A DNA stretch of 64,000 nucleotides, taken from contig NZ_QEWR01000002.1 in assembly GCF_003121925.1 (NCBI RefSeq), positions 1,054,001 to 1,118,000 on the forward strand. The letters run 5' to 3'. Positions within the stretch are counted from its first letter, which is position 1. Every line of letters starts with the position of its first letter. The notes below the pieces were generated by a model. It saw only the letters and a list, made by a program, of their open reading frames with translations. It did no database searches and was not told the DNA's origin. Of this stretch, positions 1 to 8,206 are shown in pieces. The position numbers and the translations under genes are program-made. The DNA comes from Ignatzschineria indica (GTDB lineage Bacteria > Pseudomonadota > Gammaproteobacteria > Cardiobacteriales > Wohlfahrtiimonadaceae).

Positions 1-341
1 CCATCACAGGGTCTCCTCGTGATAAAGCGACCGAAATTCTTACTCAAGTCGAGTCATATTCACGCCATTTCTACTCCGGTGTCGCCGCTATTTTTGATGG
101 AGAAAATCTTGATAGCACCGTTCTCATTCGCTATCTTGAGGAACAGACTCACCAAAACAACGATACAACTGACGATGTGATTGATAATGCAATTGATGAT
201 GTGGCTGATGATATATCGAATCAAACAGTTTTCCCCCTCTACCACTATACCTTTAAAAGTGGTGGTGGTATTACCGCTATGAGCAATGTAGAGAATGAAT
301 ACCATGAGCTTATCGAAAAAATCTACCTCCCCATTTCTTGA
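1..341 (+). CDS. pabB: PabB-like aminodeoxychorismate synthase component I, C-terminal part
   Basis: Partial gene running in from the left edge; its reading frame starts at base 3 and stops with TGA at 339-341. PabB converts chorismate plus ammonia to aminodeoxychorismate for folate synthesis. What is seen is the end of the chorismate-binding domain: ITGSPRDKA near the start (family form TGAPK), IRYLEEQ in the middle, and SGGGIT followed by SNVENEYHELIEK, matching the GGGI...S....E..E..K end of the TrpE/PabB family. A 23-residue Asp/Asn-rich insert (DDVIDNAIDDVADD) before the GGGI strand is unusual. The next gene overlaps its 3' end by 47 bp, so the two are translationally coupled. TrpE is the alternative, but the downstream lyase-like gene favours PabB. 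Confidence 0.8.
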   Translation, partial: ITGSPRDKATEILTQVESYSRHFYSGVAAIFDGENLDSTVLIRYLEEQTHQNNDTTDDVIDNAIDDVADDISNQTVFPLYHYTFKSGGGITAMSNVENEYHELIEKIYLPIS

Positions 342-921
342 GACAATTAAGTTGGAAGATGGTTACTTTTTTGCCCTCTCTTACCATCAAAAGAGAATGG
401 ATAAAACACGGAAACATTTCTATCCCGATGCGCCCCCTCTCTCACTGCCTCAAGCATTGATGCAACTTGATAATATTCCTAAAAAAGGACTCTATCGAGT
501 ACGAGTAATCTATCAAGAGGAGATCTCAACAATTGAATTTCTCCCCTATGAGATGCGACCTGTCAATTCTCTAAAGCTTATTGAAGCCGAAGTCGATTAC
601 GCCTATAAATATGAGAAACGTCCTGTGATCAACACCCTCTTTCAACAGAAAAAACGCTGTGACGATATCTTAATAACACGCGATGGCTTTCTAACCGATA
701 CTTCAATTGCCAATATCGCGCTCCTCGAAGGAGAGCATTGGTATACGCCGGCATCTCCGCTTCTTGAGGGTACTAAAAGATCGGCGCTTCTGCATCACGG
801 CATCTTAATAGCTCGGCAGATTCATCGCGAAGAGTTAAAACAATTTAGTAAAATTAGACTCTTCAATGCCATGATCGATTTTGGGGAGATAGAATTCTCT
901 ACTAAAAATATTGTGGAATAG
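295..921 (+). CDS. pabC: PabC-like aminotransferase class IV protein (probable aminodeoxychorismate lyase)
   Basis: 208 aa, PLP-dependent fold-type IV protein. Its partner PabB makes aminodeoxychorismate, and a lyase of this family splits it to 4-aminobenzoate and pyruvate. Seen: YAYKYEKR near residue 105 with the expected PLP lysine, then KKRCDDILITRDGFLTDTS and IAN (DD.L..#.G...#.S..N signature), and TPASPLLEGTKR (the TP..PLL.G..R motif). It is shorter than E. coli PabC (about 270 aa) and resembles the short class IV proteins that sit beside or are fused to PabB. The start overlaps pabB by 47 bp; a second in-frame ATG at 304 is equally possible. Substrate is inferred from the neighbour, so the exact reaction is less certain than the family. 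Confidence 0.75.
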   Translation: MNTMSLSKKSTSPFLETIKLEDGYFFALSYHQKRMDKTRKHFYPDAPPLSLPQALMQLDNIPKKGLYRVRVIYQEEISTIEFLPYEMRPVNSLKLIEAEVDYAYKYEKRPVINTLFQQKKRCDDILITRDGFLTDTSIANIALLEGEHWYTPASPLLEGTKRSALLHHGILIARQIHREELKQFSKIRLFNAMIDFGEIEFSTKNIVE

Positions 922-948
922 CGCCATTGTAGAATGGTACGTAGAGAG

Positions 949-972
949 AAGGAGGGGAGAATCCCTCCTTTT
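949..972. terminator. Bidirectional intrinsic terminator between pabC and purU
   Basis: Perfect 8-bp stem AAGGAGGG (949-956) with CCCTCCTT (963-970), 6-nt loop, T run on the plus strand and A run for the minus strand. It lies between convergent pabC and purU. Confidence 0.75.
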
Positions 973-974
973 CA

Positions 975-1823
975 TTAAAAAATAACTGTCGTATTCCCTT
1001 GAACAATTACACGATCTTCAAGATGGTAACGCAAACCTCGAGCAAGGACGACCTTCTCTATATCCTTTCCTAAACGCACCATATCTTTGACACTATCTTC
1101 ATGCGAAACGCGGATCACATCTTGCTCAATAATAGGACCGGCATCGAGATCTTCAGTCACATAGTGGCAAGTTGCACCGATCAATTTCACACCCCTTTTG
1201 GCCGCTTGATGATATGGCTTAGCCCCGATAAAAGAGGGGAGAAAACTGTGATGAATATTGATAATTCGATGTTGATACTTCTGACATAATTCCGGTGGAA
1301 TAATCTGCATATAGCGTGCTAAAACAATCGTATCTGCTTCCGAATCTTCAATCAATTGATTAACCTTAGCAAAACTTGGCTCCTTATTCTGCGGGTCGAC
1401 CGGTACATGGTGATAAGGGATCCCATACCACTCCACTAAGCTCGCTAGATCATTATGGTTAGAGATCACCCCCACAATTTCGCAATCGAGTTCGTCGGCA
1501 TGCCAACGCGATAAGATATCGACTAAACAGTGTGCTTCTTTACTTGCCATCAACATCACTTTATGGCGCTTAGAAGTATCAACAATACGCCAGTTGAGCT
1601 GAAATTTCTCTGCAATAGGGGTGAAGCGCCGCTCAAACTCCTCAACTCCAAAAGGCAGGCTCTCCGCTTTAATCACATGGCGCATAAAGAACATACCTGT
1701 CTCCAGATCTGAATGGTGATTCGCTTCCATAATCCAGCCGCCATTCTCCGCTAAAAAGCCGCTCACAGCCGAGACAATTCCAACACCATCGGGGCAAGAC
1801 ATCACCAATCGATATCTATTCAT
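975..1823 (-). CDS. purU: Formyltetrahydrofolate deformylase
   Basis: 282 aa, the usual length for PurU. It hydrolyses 10-formyl-THF to formate and THF, balancing one-carbon units and feeding formate to purine synthesis. Domain order seen: N-terminal ACT domain (residues 1-80, starting YRLVMSCPDGVGIVSAVSGF), then a formyltransferase-type catalytic domain. The catalytic triad region is visible: RIINIHHSFLPSF (Asn and His) and LDAGPIIEQD (Asp). The ATG is preceded by a strong Shine-Dalgarno GGAGGAG. A run of 9-bp direct repeats (1842-1877) lies immediately upstream of that Shine-Dalgarno. Transcribed alone, divergent from uraA. Confidence 0.95.
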   Translation of the reverse strand: MNRYRLVMSCPDGVGIVSAVSGFLAENGGWIMEANHHSDLETGMFFMRHVIKAESLPFGVEEFERRFTPIAEKFQLNWRIVDTSKRHKVMLMASKEAHCLVDILSRWHADELDCEIVGVISNHNDLASLVEWYGIPYHHVPVDPQNKEPSFAKVNQLIEDSEADTIVLARYMQIIPPELCQKYQHRIINIHHSFLPSFIGAKPYHQAAKRGVKLIGATCHYVTEDLDAGPIIEQDVIRVSHEDSVKDMVRLGKDIEKVVLARGLRYHLEDRVIVQGNTTVIF

Positions 1824-1841
1824 TCCTATTTCTCCTCCTCT

Positions 1842-1877
1842 AAAATGATCTTAATGATCTTAATGATCTTAATGATC
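1842..1877. repeat. 9-bp direct tandem repeat (TTAATGATC) ahead of purU
   Basis: Three exact copies of TTAATGATC at 1851-1859, 1860-1868 and 1869-1877, plus a partial copy at 1842-1850. On the minus strand the array abuts the purU ribosome-binding site (1831-1838), so copy number would change the 5' leader or promoter spacing. The rest of the 450-bp purU/uraA gap is AT-rich with no gene seen. Confidence 0.9.
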
Positions 1878-2182
1878 TTTAAATAATGATTAAGATAGTA
1901 TTAAGATAGTAATTTACATCATCCGATTGATATCTTCGTTATTATCTTCGATGATATTCTCTTTTATATGATAGTTACACAATAGAGCCCTCTAAAGAGC
2001 CAATCAATTACGTAACTGATCGATAGAAAGATAGAAGTATCTCAAATAATGATAATAACCACAACTTTTAGAGATAGATGAGCTGCATAGATTTTACACC
2101 TATAACCAGATCAGCGATCTCTCCTTCTAAAAAGTTCTGAACTGCGCTTAATCGATCTCAAAGATGATCTCAAGCAATAACC

Positions 2183-2191
2183 TGCTATAAT
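2183..2191 (+). promoter_or_regulatory. Extended -10 promoter for uraA
   Basis: TGCTATAAT, a TGn-extended consensus -10, with no good -35. A predicted start near 2198 gives a leader of about 75 nt. The leader holds a small hairpin (TGCATC 2213-2218 with GATGCA 2223-2228) but no T run, so I see no clear attenuator. Confidence 0.5.
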
Positions 2192-2273
2192 CAAAAAACA
2201 ATTTTCTATTGATGCATCACTCGATGCACCCTATCGATCCTTTAATATCTATTCTTAATGAGGTATCTACTCT

Positions 2274-3512
2274 ATGCAGGCTATTCATAACGCCGTTGCA
2301 GGTCTACAGATTCTCTTTGTAGCCTTCGGTGCAATGGTGCTCGTCCCCCTTTTAACAGGACTTAACCCTTCTATGGCGCTTCTCGGTGCCGGCATTGGCA
2401 CCATTCTCTTTCAGATCGTTACCGGTTGGAAGGTACCGATTTTTCTCGGCTCCTCTTTTGCTTTTATTGCCCCGATCATCTTCTCGATGACCACTTGGGG
2501 ACCGGGAGCAACCTTCTTTGGCCTCTTCGCCGCAGGCTTTATGTATTTTGTCTTCGCTTTTGCCATTCGCATAAAAGGGATCGATAGCGTCCATAAATTG
2601 ATTCCTCCGGTTGTGATCGGTCCTGTCATTATCGTGATTGGGCTCTCCGTGGCTGCCGTTGCGACACAGATGGCAATGGGGAAATCTAATGGTGAGCAAG
2701 TGATCGACTACAAACTCTCCATCATTGTTTCAACCATTACCTTCGCTGTGACAGTGTTGGTAACAATCTTTGGCAAACGCTTCTTAAGACTAGTCCCCAT
2801 TTTGATCGGTATTGCTGTTGGTTATTCGATTGCTGCTGCGCTAGGATTAGTTGAATTTGAAAAGGTTATTGAAGCACCTTGGTTTAAAGTTCCTCAATTT
2901 GTTTCACCTGAGGTTAACTGGATGGCTGCGCTCTTTATGCTTCCTGTCGCTATTGCACCGGCGATTGAACATATCGGCGGTATTATGGCGATCGGTAAAG
3001 TAACAGGTAAGGATTATGCCTCTAACCCGGGGTTAGATAAGACGCTCGCAGGAGATGGTTTAGGTGTCTGTGTTGCCGGCTTAATTGGTGGCCCACCTGT
3101 GACTACTTATGGTGAGGTAACGGGCGCGGTAATGTTAACTAAAAATGATAACCCATTGATTATGACCTATGCCGCGATCTTCGCAATCTTCATGGCCTTC
3201 TTTGGTAAATTTAATGCCTTTTTAAACTCTATTCCACTCCCTGTTATGGGTGGCATTATGATTCTTCTCTTTGGAACAATCGCAAGTCTTGGTCTTAAAG
3301 CGCTTATCGATGCAAAAGTTGATATCACTATCCCTCGTAACTTAGTCATTATCAGTACTACATTAATTACGGGTGTGGGCGGATACACCATTGAGATCGG
3401 CAGTTTCCCCTTTGCCGGCGTCGGTTTAGCCTCTGTTTTAGCCATTGTTCTTAATGCTATTCTCCCTCACCCTAAAGATGAGAAGAGCGAAGAGATTGAG
3501 GTTGATCTTTAA
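2274..3512 (+). CDS. uraA: Uracil permease (nucleobase:cation symporter 2 family)
   Basis: 412 aa inner-membrane protein, close in length to E. coli UraA (429 aa), importing uracil with protons for the pyrimidine salvage pathway. The N-terminus has LQILFVAFGAMVLVPLL and the signature FLGSSFAFIAPI. The substrate-site residues known from UraA are present: Glu and His in PAIEHIGG (about residue 230) and Glu in TTYGEVTGA (about residue 284). Hydrophobic segments fit the 14-helix gate/core fold. A GAGGT ribosome site lies about 10 nt before the ATG. No upp gene is adjacent. Xanthine or other nucleobase specificity cannot be excluded from sequence alone, but the UraA-type residues favour uracil. 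Confidence 0.88.
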   Translation: MQAIHNAVAGLQILFVAFGAMVLVPLLTGLNPSMALLGAGIGTILFQIVTGWKVPIFLGSSFAFIAPIIFSMTTWGPGATFFGLFAAGFMYFVFAFAIRIKGIDSVHKLIPPVVIGPVIIVIGLSVAAVATQMAMGKSNGEQVIDYKLSIIVSTITFAVTVLVTIFGKRFLRLVPILIGIAVGYSIAAALGLVEFEKVIEAPWFKVPQFVSPEVNWMAALFMLPVAIAPAIEHIGGIMAIGKVTGKDYASNPGLDKTLAGDGLGVCVAGLIGGPPVTTYGEVTGAVMLTKNDNPLIMTYAAIFAIFMAFFGKFNAFLNSIPLPVMGGIMILLFGTIASLGLKALIDAKVDITIPRNLVIISTTLITGVGGYTIEIGSFPFAGVGLASVLAIVLNAILPHPKDEKSEEIEVDL

Positions 3513-3566
3513 ATCAGCCCTCAGCTGATAAGTGATTGATGAATCATAGATAATCAACCTCTTTAT

Positions 3567-3592
3567 AGCATCAAAACTTAGCATCAAAACTG
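3567..3592. repeat. 13-bp direct duplication
   Basis: AGCATCAAAACTT at 3567-3579 is followed directly by AGCATCAAAACTG at 3580-3592, just before the uraA terminator. Confidence 0.8.
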
Positions 3593-3596
3593 ATTG

Positions 3597-3621
3597 GCGG
3601 GAGAGATAATCTCCCGCTTTT
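3597..3621 (+). terminator. Intrinsic terminator of uraA
   Basis: Stem GCGGGAGA (3597-3604) with TCTCCCGC (3610-3617), 5-nt loop, followed by TTTT. Confidence 0.85.
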
Positions 3622-3722
3622 CACTTCTCTTTGAAGATCATTGAAAACTTACTCAAAATAGACTCTTCACCACGCCTAGCACCATTCAATTCCTTGTACC
3701 ATTTCTAGAAAATAGTAGCGAA

Positions 3723-4883
3723 ATGACAGATATTAAACCTCTTATTCAAGATAACACCTTACTCGATCCCATCACCGAAGAGAAAGTGTCTCGCTTTCAA
3801 ACCTATCTCCTTGAGTGGTTTGAACGAGAAGGTCGCCATGATCTCCCCTGGAAGCCTCAGCCCCATCTGAGTGAAAAGATCAATCTCTACCGCATCTGGA
3901 TCTCTGAGATTATGTTGCAGCAGACACAAGTGATCACTGTTTTACCCTATTTTGAAAGATTTATGGCCGCCTTTCCGACGCCAGAAGCATTAGCTGAAGC
4001 CTCTGAAGATCAAGTTCTCAAATTGTGGCAAGGATTGGGCTACTATACTCGCGCCCGCAATCTCCATGCCGCAAGCCAACAACTTGTCTCTCAATTTCAA
4101 GGTGTTATTCCTCCTGATTTTGATGCTATTCGCTCTCTCAAAGGAATTGGCGATACAACCGCAAATGCCATTTTAGCGCAAGGATTTAATCTCCCCTATG
4201 CCATTTTAGATGGAAATGTCAGGCGCGTTCTCTCTCGCATTGTCGGCATGACTGCACCACGCAAAGAGCTCGATAAACGTCTTATACCGATCAGCAATCT
4301 CTTTCTCTGCCGACAAAACCCAGCTGATTACACTCAAGCGATTATGGATTTTGGCGCAACGCTCTGTAAGCTTAAGCCGAACTGTGAGCGCTGTTTTATG
4401 CGAGAGGCGTGTAGTGCCTTTCAACATAAGAAAGTATTGGAGATTCCGGCAAAAGCACTCAAAAAGAGTATGCCGGTAGAGTCGGTAGCCATGCTGATTT
4501 TTGAGGAGCAAGATTATCTCTTATTAGAAAAGAGACCGGAAAAAGGGATCTGGGGTGGCCTCTACTCACTGCCAGAGCTCATCATTAAAGGACGTAATTC
4601 TCGCAGTAAAAATAGCCCTATCTTAGCCAATATCACTCTTGAATCGATCAAAAACCGAGAGAGCTTCACCCAATTTCGACATCAATTTACCCACTACACA
4701 TTGGAAGCTTCAATCTTTAGAGTGTCTCTCTCCTCTCTCATCGAACTATGCCCCGAGCTAGAGAAAGCATTACCCCAAAATCTCTCCCTTATTCCCCGTG
4801 ATGAACTACTTCTTCTCCCTAAACCAAAACCGATAGCAGATCTGCTGACTCAATATTTAAAAGAGCGCAATAGCGGATCATGA
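3723..4883 (+). CDS. mutY: A/G-specific adenine DNA glycosylase
   Basis: 386 aa. Removes adenine mispaired with 8-oxoguanine. Seen in order: helix-hairpin-helix glycosylase domain with WISEIMLQQT (catalytic Glu), LKGIGDTTANAIL hairpin and ILDGNVRRVLSR (catalytic Asp); the iron-sulfur loop C-X6-C-X2-C-X5-C (CKLKPNCERC...C); and a C-terminal NUDIX-like domain (WGGLYSLPE) that reads 8-oxoG. The N-terminus is about 20 residues longer than E. coli MutY, with no internal ATG to replace it, and the ribosome site before the ATG is weak. No yggX or partner gene follows; a 130-bp gap with its own promoter precedes the next gene. Confidence 0.95.
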   Translation: MTDIKPLIQDNTLLDPITEEKVSRFQTYLLEWFEREGRHDLPWKPQPHLSEKINLYRIWISEIMLQQTQVITVLPYFERFMAAFPTPEALAEASEDQVLKLWQGLGYYTRARNLHAASQQLVSQFQGVIPPDFDAIRSLKGIGDTTANAILAQGFNLPYAILDGNVRRVLSRIVGMTAPRKELDKRLIPISNLFLCRQNPADYTQAIMDFGATLCKLKPNCERCFMREACSAFQHKKVLEIPAKALKKSMPVESVAMLIFEEQDYLLLEKRPEKGIWGGLYSLPELIIKGRNSRSKNSPILANITLESIKNRESFTQFRHQFTHYTLEASIFRVSLSSLIELCPELEKALPQNLSLIPRDELLLLPKPKPIADLLTQYLKERNSGS

Positions 4884-4900
4884 CCTTGATAATCAATCGG

Positions 4901-4926
4901 TTATTGCGCTATTTTATTGCGCTAAA
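4901..4926. repeat. 13-bp direct duplication overlapping a promoter
   Basis: TTATTGCGCTATT (4901-4913) followed directly by TTATTGCGCTAAA (4914-4926). The second copy supplies the -35 of the promoter proposed for the TPR gene. Confidence 0.8.
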
Positions 4927-4941
4927 AATCTGTAGTATACT
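4914..4941 (+). promoter_or_regulatory. Candidate sigma-70 promoter for the TPR protein gene
   Basis: TTATTG (4914-4919), 16-nt spacer, TATACT (4936-4941). It lies about 70 nt upstream of the first start codon. Confidence 0.4.
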
Positions 4942-5009
4942 AGCTCATCTAGCATATAAAATGCTCACCCATTTACAGAGCCCTCTTACTAGCTACTATC
5001 GAGACTTGA

Positions 5010-6860
5010 ATGAATAGATTTCTATTACAACGAGTGATCACTATGTTCTCTCTTTTTCGTTGCTATCTTCTCATAGTAAGCTTGATTCTTATCACAATGA
5101 TTCTCACCTCGCTTGCAAGAGCAATTCAAGCGAAAGAGCTCCAATCTCCCGCAGTACTCTCTGCGGTGATCAATTCTTATAAAAAGATCTCCTCCTATCC
5201 TAAAAATGGCTACCCGCTTCTAATTGGTGCAGCAAAGTCGGTGCTCTACCAAAAATTGATGGCAGCACCACAAGAGGAATTGATAGAGGCGCAGATCGAA
5301 ATAATCCCGACGGCCCCGCCGGCAGAGCTTCACGATGAGATCACCTCTATTATCGATCAATATGAGACTGAACAGAAAGGCGCTATTCGTCATGATAGTG
5401 CTATTGAGGATTATCTCCTCTTCACCCTTTTTCCCCATCGGAAAAGTGAAATTGTAGAGGATCCTATCGCTCGTCCTTATGAAGAACATCTCCATCAAAA
5501 TGATCTCTCCATGATTCGCATTGCCGATCGTATCGACCACTCTTTGAGTCTTCTTGAAGAGGAAGATCTTGTCAAAGAGGAGATCAGTGAAGAGAGAGGA
5601 GAAGATAATACAGAAGATCTTCTCGAAGATCCGCTTGAAGAAGAGGCGGAAGGTATTGAATTCACCGAGGAGATCACAGGTGAACTGACAACTGAGTTTT
5701 TAGAAGAGTATTACGACAATATTCATACTTATAGTGCCGATCTTGATGAGGAGACAGAATCAGAACCTCTGATCTACCCTTATCTTCCAGATCCGTTAGA
5801 GATTTTAGAAGAGGAAGCGCTTATCGCTGACTTTAATAACTTGCCTCTTGAAAAGCAGATTGAACAACTGATTATTACTGGCGATTACTTTCTCTTAACA
5901 AGTGATAATGACAAAGCGCGTCAATACTATCTGCAAGCGATCAAGTTAGGGGCTAAAAAGAAAGACTCCCCCTTCTATGCTAAAGCATTGGTGAAATTAG
6001 CCGATATTGAGGAGAATCCTTTCCTTGCCCGTTTTCAATATACTCATGCGCTTGATCTCTATAAGACATTTTCAGGCTTTGATATGGAGATCGCCGATAT
6101 CTTAGTAAAGCTTGTCTGGACCTTCGATATGGCAACAGAAAGACTACTGATCTATGATCTCCTCTCTCAAGCAAAAAGTATCTTGGAAAATCATACCTAT
6201 ACACCACAATATACCGAAGTGCTACGCAATCTAGCAGTCTATTATGAGACTGTAAATGATTTTGAAAAAGCAGATGCAAATTATAAGGCGGCGCTTGCGC
6301 TCGACCTACAGCATCTTACCACCAATGATATTCGTACCATTCTTGCGCTTGAAAATTATGCTAGTTTCTATCTTAAATTTGAAGAACTCGAAAAAGCGGA
6401 AGAGATTCTTCTCTTTAAACTTGAGTCTCATGAAGCTGTGTCACCGCCAGATTATTACAATCTTGGCAGAACACAGTCGATGTTAGGATGGGTCAACCTT
6501 CAACTTGGAAATCATGAAGAGGCACTCCACTACTACAGTAGCGCGCTTGGCAATATCAACTACAGTATTACTAAAAATCGCTTTATGCCACACTACTACT
6601 CTTTGCCGGCGATTTTAGATCTGATCTATCTCTTTGTCTCTACAGAAGAGTATGAAAAAGCGATTCCCTACTATAACTTTGCTATCTCTCTCTTAGAGAA
6701 TGAAAATGAAGCTTACACCCTTGATTACCTCCGCACTGTTGATCGCGAAGAGATCTCACCCTCCGATATTGTCCACTATCCTTGGGCCTTTGAAGCAGAG
6801 GTAGAGGGATTGTTGAAGATAATGGAGTATGCCCCTTATGAAGGCGCGCAGCTTCACTAG
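5010..6860 (+). CDS. Secreted or membrane-anchored TPR protein with an acidic segment, function unknown
   Basis: 616 aa; I cannot assign a named family. The N-terminus has a hydrophobic signal or anchor (residues 13-37, SLFRCYLLIVSLILITMILT) followed by ARAIQA, which could be a signal peptidase site, so the bulk is probably periplasmic. Residues about 182-272 are extremely acidic (EEEDLVKEEISEERGED and similar runs). From about residue 280 to the end there are repeated helical units of tetratricopeptide type (for example GDYFLLTSDNDKARQYYLQAI and NLAVYYETVNDFEKADANYKAAL), typical of protein-binding scaffolds. A second ATG at 5043 would give a better signal peptide. It sits alone between mutY and apaH, about 80 bp before apaH. 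Confidence 0.7.
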   Translation: MNRFLLQRVITMFSLFRCYLLIVSLILITMILTSLARAIQAKELQSPAVLSAVINSYKKISSYPKNGYPLLIGAAKSVLYQKLMAAPQEELIEAQIEIIPTAPPAELHDEITSIIDQYETEQKGAIRHDSAIEDYLLFTLFPHRKSEIVEDPIARPYEEHLHQNDLSMIRIADRIDHSLSLLEEEDLVKEEISEERGEDNTEDLLEDPLEEEAEGIEFTEEITGELTTEFLEEYYDNIHTYSADLDEETESEPLIYPYLPDPLEILEEEALIADFNNLPLEKQIEQLIITGDYFLLTSDNDKARQYYLQAIKLGAKKKDSPFYAKALVKLADIEENPFLARFQYTHALDLYKTFSGFDMEIADILVKLVWTFDMATERLLIYDLLSQAKSILENHTYTPQYTEVLRNLAVYYETVNDFEKADANYKAALALDLQHLTTNDIRTILALENYASFYLKFEELEKAEEILLFKLESHEAVSPPDYYNLGRTQSMLGWVNLQLGNHEEALHYYSSALGNINYSITKNRFMPHYYSLPAILDLIYLFVSTEEYEKAIPYYNFAISLLENENEAYTLDYLRTVDREEISPSDIVHYPWAFEAEVEGLLKIMEYAPYEGAQLH

Positions 6861-6942
6861 ATAGATTGTCACTCGATAGATTGAGCCATCAATCAAGATC
6901 AGAGAAGAAGATACCGATAAATGATTGAAAAGGAGTAATACG

Positions 6943-7758
6943 ATGGCAACCTATGTGATGGGCGATATTCATGGCTGCTTTGATGAATTTCAAGCCCTCT
7001 TAACAAAGATCAATTTCAAGCATCAAGAGGATCGGCTCTATCTTGTGGGAGATCTTATCAATAGAGGCCCTAAATCACTTGCTGTTATGGAGTATCTCTT
7101 AGCGCATCAAGATTCAATTTTTCCTGTATTGGGAAATCATGATCTCTCTTATCTCGTCTATGCAGAAGGCTATACACGCCTCAAAAGAGGTGATACCTAT
7201 CAAGAGCTGCTCGAAAGTTCGCTGGCCGATGAGATTCGTGAATATCTACGCCATCAACCCCTTGTGCGCTACCTTCCTCAATTTAAGATCGCGATTGCCC
7301 ATGCCGGAATTCCTCCATTTTGGAGTATTGAAGAGGCAGTAAGATTGAGCAAAGAAGCGCAAGCTTATCTACAAAATAGCGATCACGAGATATATCAGCA
7401 ATTTATTCAATCGATGTTTGGCAATACACCAAATGCATGGTCTCCAACACTCCAGGGATTTGATAGAATTCGTGCCATAATCAATTACCTGACAAGAATG
7501 CGTTATCTCAACTTAGATTTAAGTCTCGATTTTGCTAACAAACTTGATCAATATGATGAAAAAGTGATGCTCCCTTGGTTCAAATTTGAACGTCCTAAAC
7601 AGGAAGATAACCTCATTATTTTTGGTCATTGGGCAAGTCTAGGTCGCCATTTCGAAAATAGGGCCTATGGGATCGATTCTGGTTGCGTTTGGGAGGGAGA
7701 ACTCTCTTTAATGAGAGTTGATCAAAGACCTTTTGAGGTGACCTCCTTCTCTTTCTAA
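6943..7758 (+). CDS. apaH: Symmetrical bis(5'-nucleosyl)-tetraphosphatase (Ap4A hydrolase)
   Basis: 271 aa from the ATG at 6943, chosen because AAGGAG lies about 8 nt before it and the protein then starts MATYVMGDIHGC like E. coli ApaH; an upstream in-frame TTG at 6925 overlaps that ribosome site and is unlikely. The enzyme splits diadenosine tetraphosphate into two ADP and limits Np4A-RNA caps. Calcineurin-type metallophosphatase motifs are visible: GDIHGC, VGDLINRGP, LGNHDLSYL, AHAGI and FGHWASL. ksgA and apaG, frequent neighbours elsewhere, are absent here. Length matches the family (about 270-280 aa). Confidence 0.95.
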   Translation: MATYVMGDIHGCFDEFQALLTKINFKHQEDRLYLVGDLINRGPKSLAVMEYLLAHQDSIFPVLGNHDLSYLVYAEGYTRLKRGDTYQELLESSLADEIREYLRHQPLVRYLPQFKIAIAHAGIPPFWSIEEAVRLSKEAQAYLQNSDHEIYQQFIQSMFGNTPNAWSPTLQGFDRIRAIINYLTRMRYLNLDLSLDFANKLDQYDEKVMLPWFKFERPKQEDNLIIFGHWASLGRHFENRAYGIDSGCVWEGELSLMRVDQRPFEVTSFSF

Positions 7759-8206
7759 GGAGCTTCCCCTCCAATATTCTATCCTTTAATCATTTTGGCA
7801 ATGTAGTTGTGTGATGCGGTTGTGTAATGTTGTTTTGCAATAAAGTAGCTTAAGGTCAAAAATGACCAATAAAATATCGAATGGATTATATATCGAATAG
7901 ATTCAAATAATCATTCCGATAACGCATTTCGATAACACATTCCAATGAATCATTCCAATAAATCATTTCAGCAAAATTTAAGTAGCAGCTTGAATGATCA
8001 TCAGAGAGATCACTAAAAAAATAGAGAGAGAAATAGGGGTAGAAATAGAGACGAAAATCGAGACAAGAAGAGAAGAGATAAAAATAAAAACCGATCTAAA
8101 AACATCTCAATATCGAGCAGAGCGCCTCTCTTCTCTAAGGTGCATTTTCCCCCAATAAAGGGTAGAATATTGCGTTACACAATCCACGGACAAAGAGGAA
8201 GGTTAC
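7759..8206. other. 448-bp gap between apaH and engB
   Basis: AT-rich. Around 7905-7975 there are imperfect repeats of an ATCATTCCAATAA-like unit. No open frame, RNA gene or hairpin terminator stands out. The last 60 bp contain a possible -10 (TAGAAT, about 8162) and the engB ribosome site. Confidence 0.5.

Noticed and set aside
1842-1877. Tandem 9-bp repeats as a CRISPR or plasmid-type iteron array
   Set aside because: No spacers, cas gene or rep initiator; units are contiguous and short.
2352-2699. Long minus-strand frame inside uraA
   Set aside because: It lies wholly antisense to a clear transporter gene and has no motif or ribosome site.
5495-5677. Ser/Arg-rich minus-strand frame inside the TPR gene
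   Set aside because: It is the antisense shadow of the Glu-rich block of the TPR protein; codons on the plus strand carry the real gene.
6925-6942. Upstream TTG start for apaH
   Set aside because: The added six residues are the ribosome-binding site itself; ATG 6943 starts exactly where the family starts.
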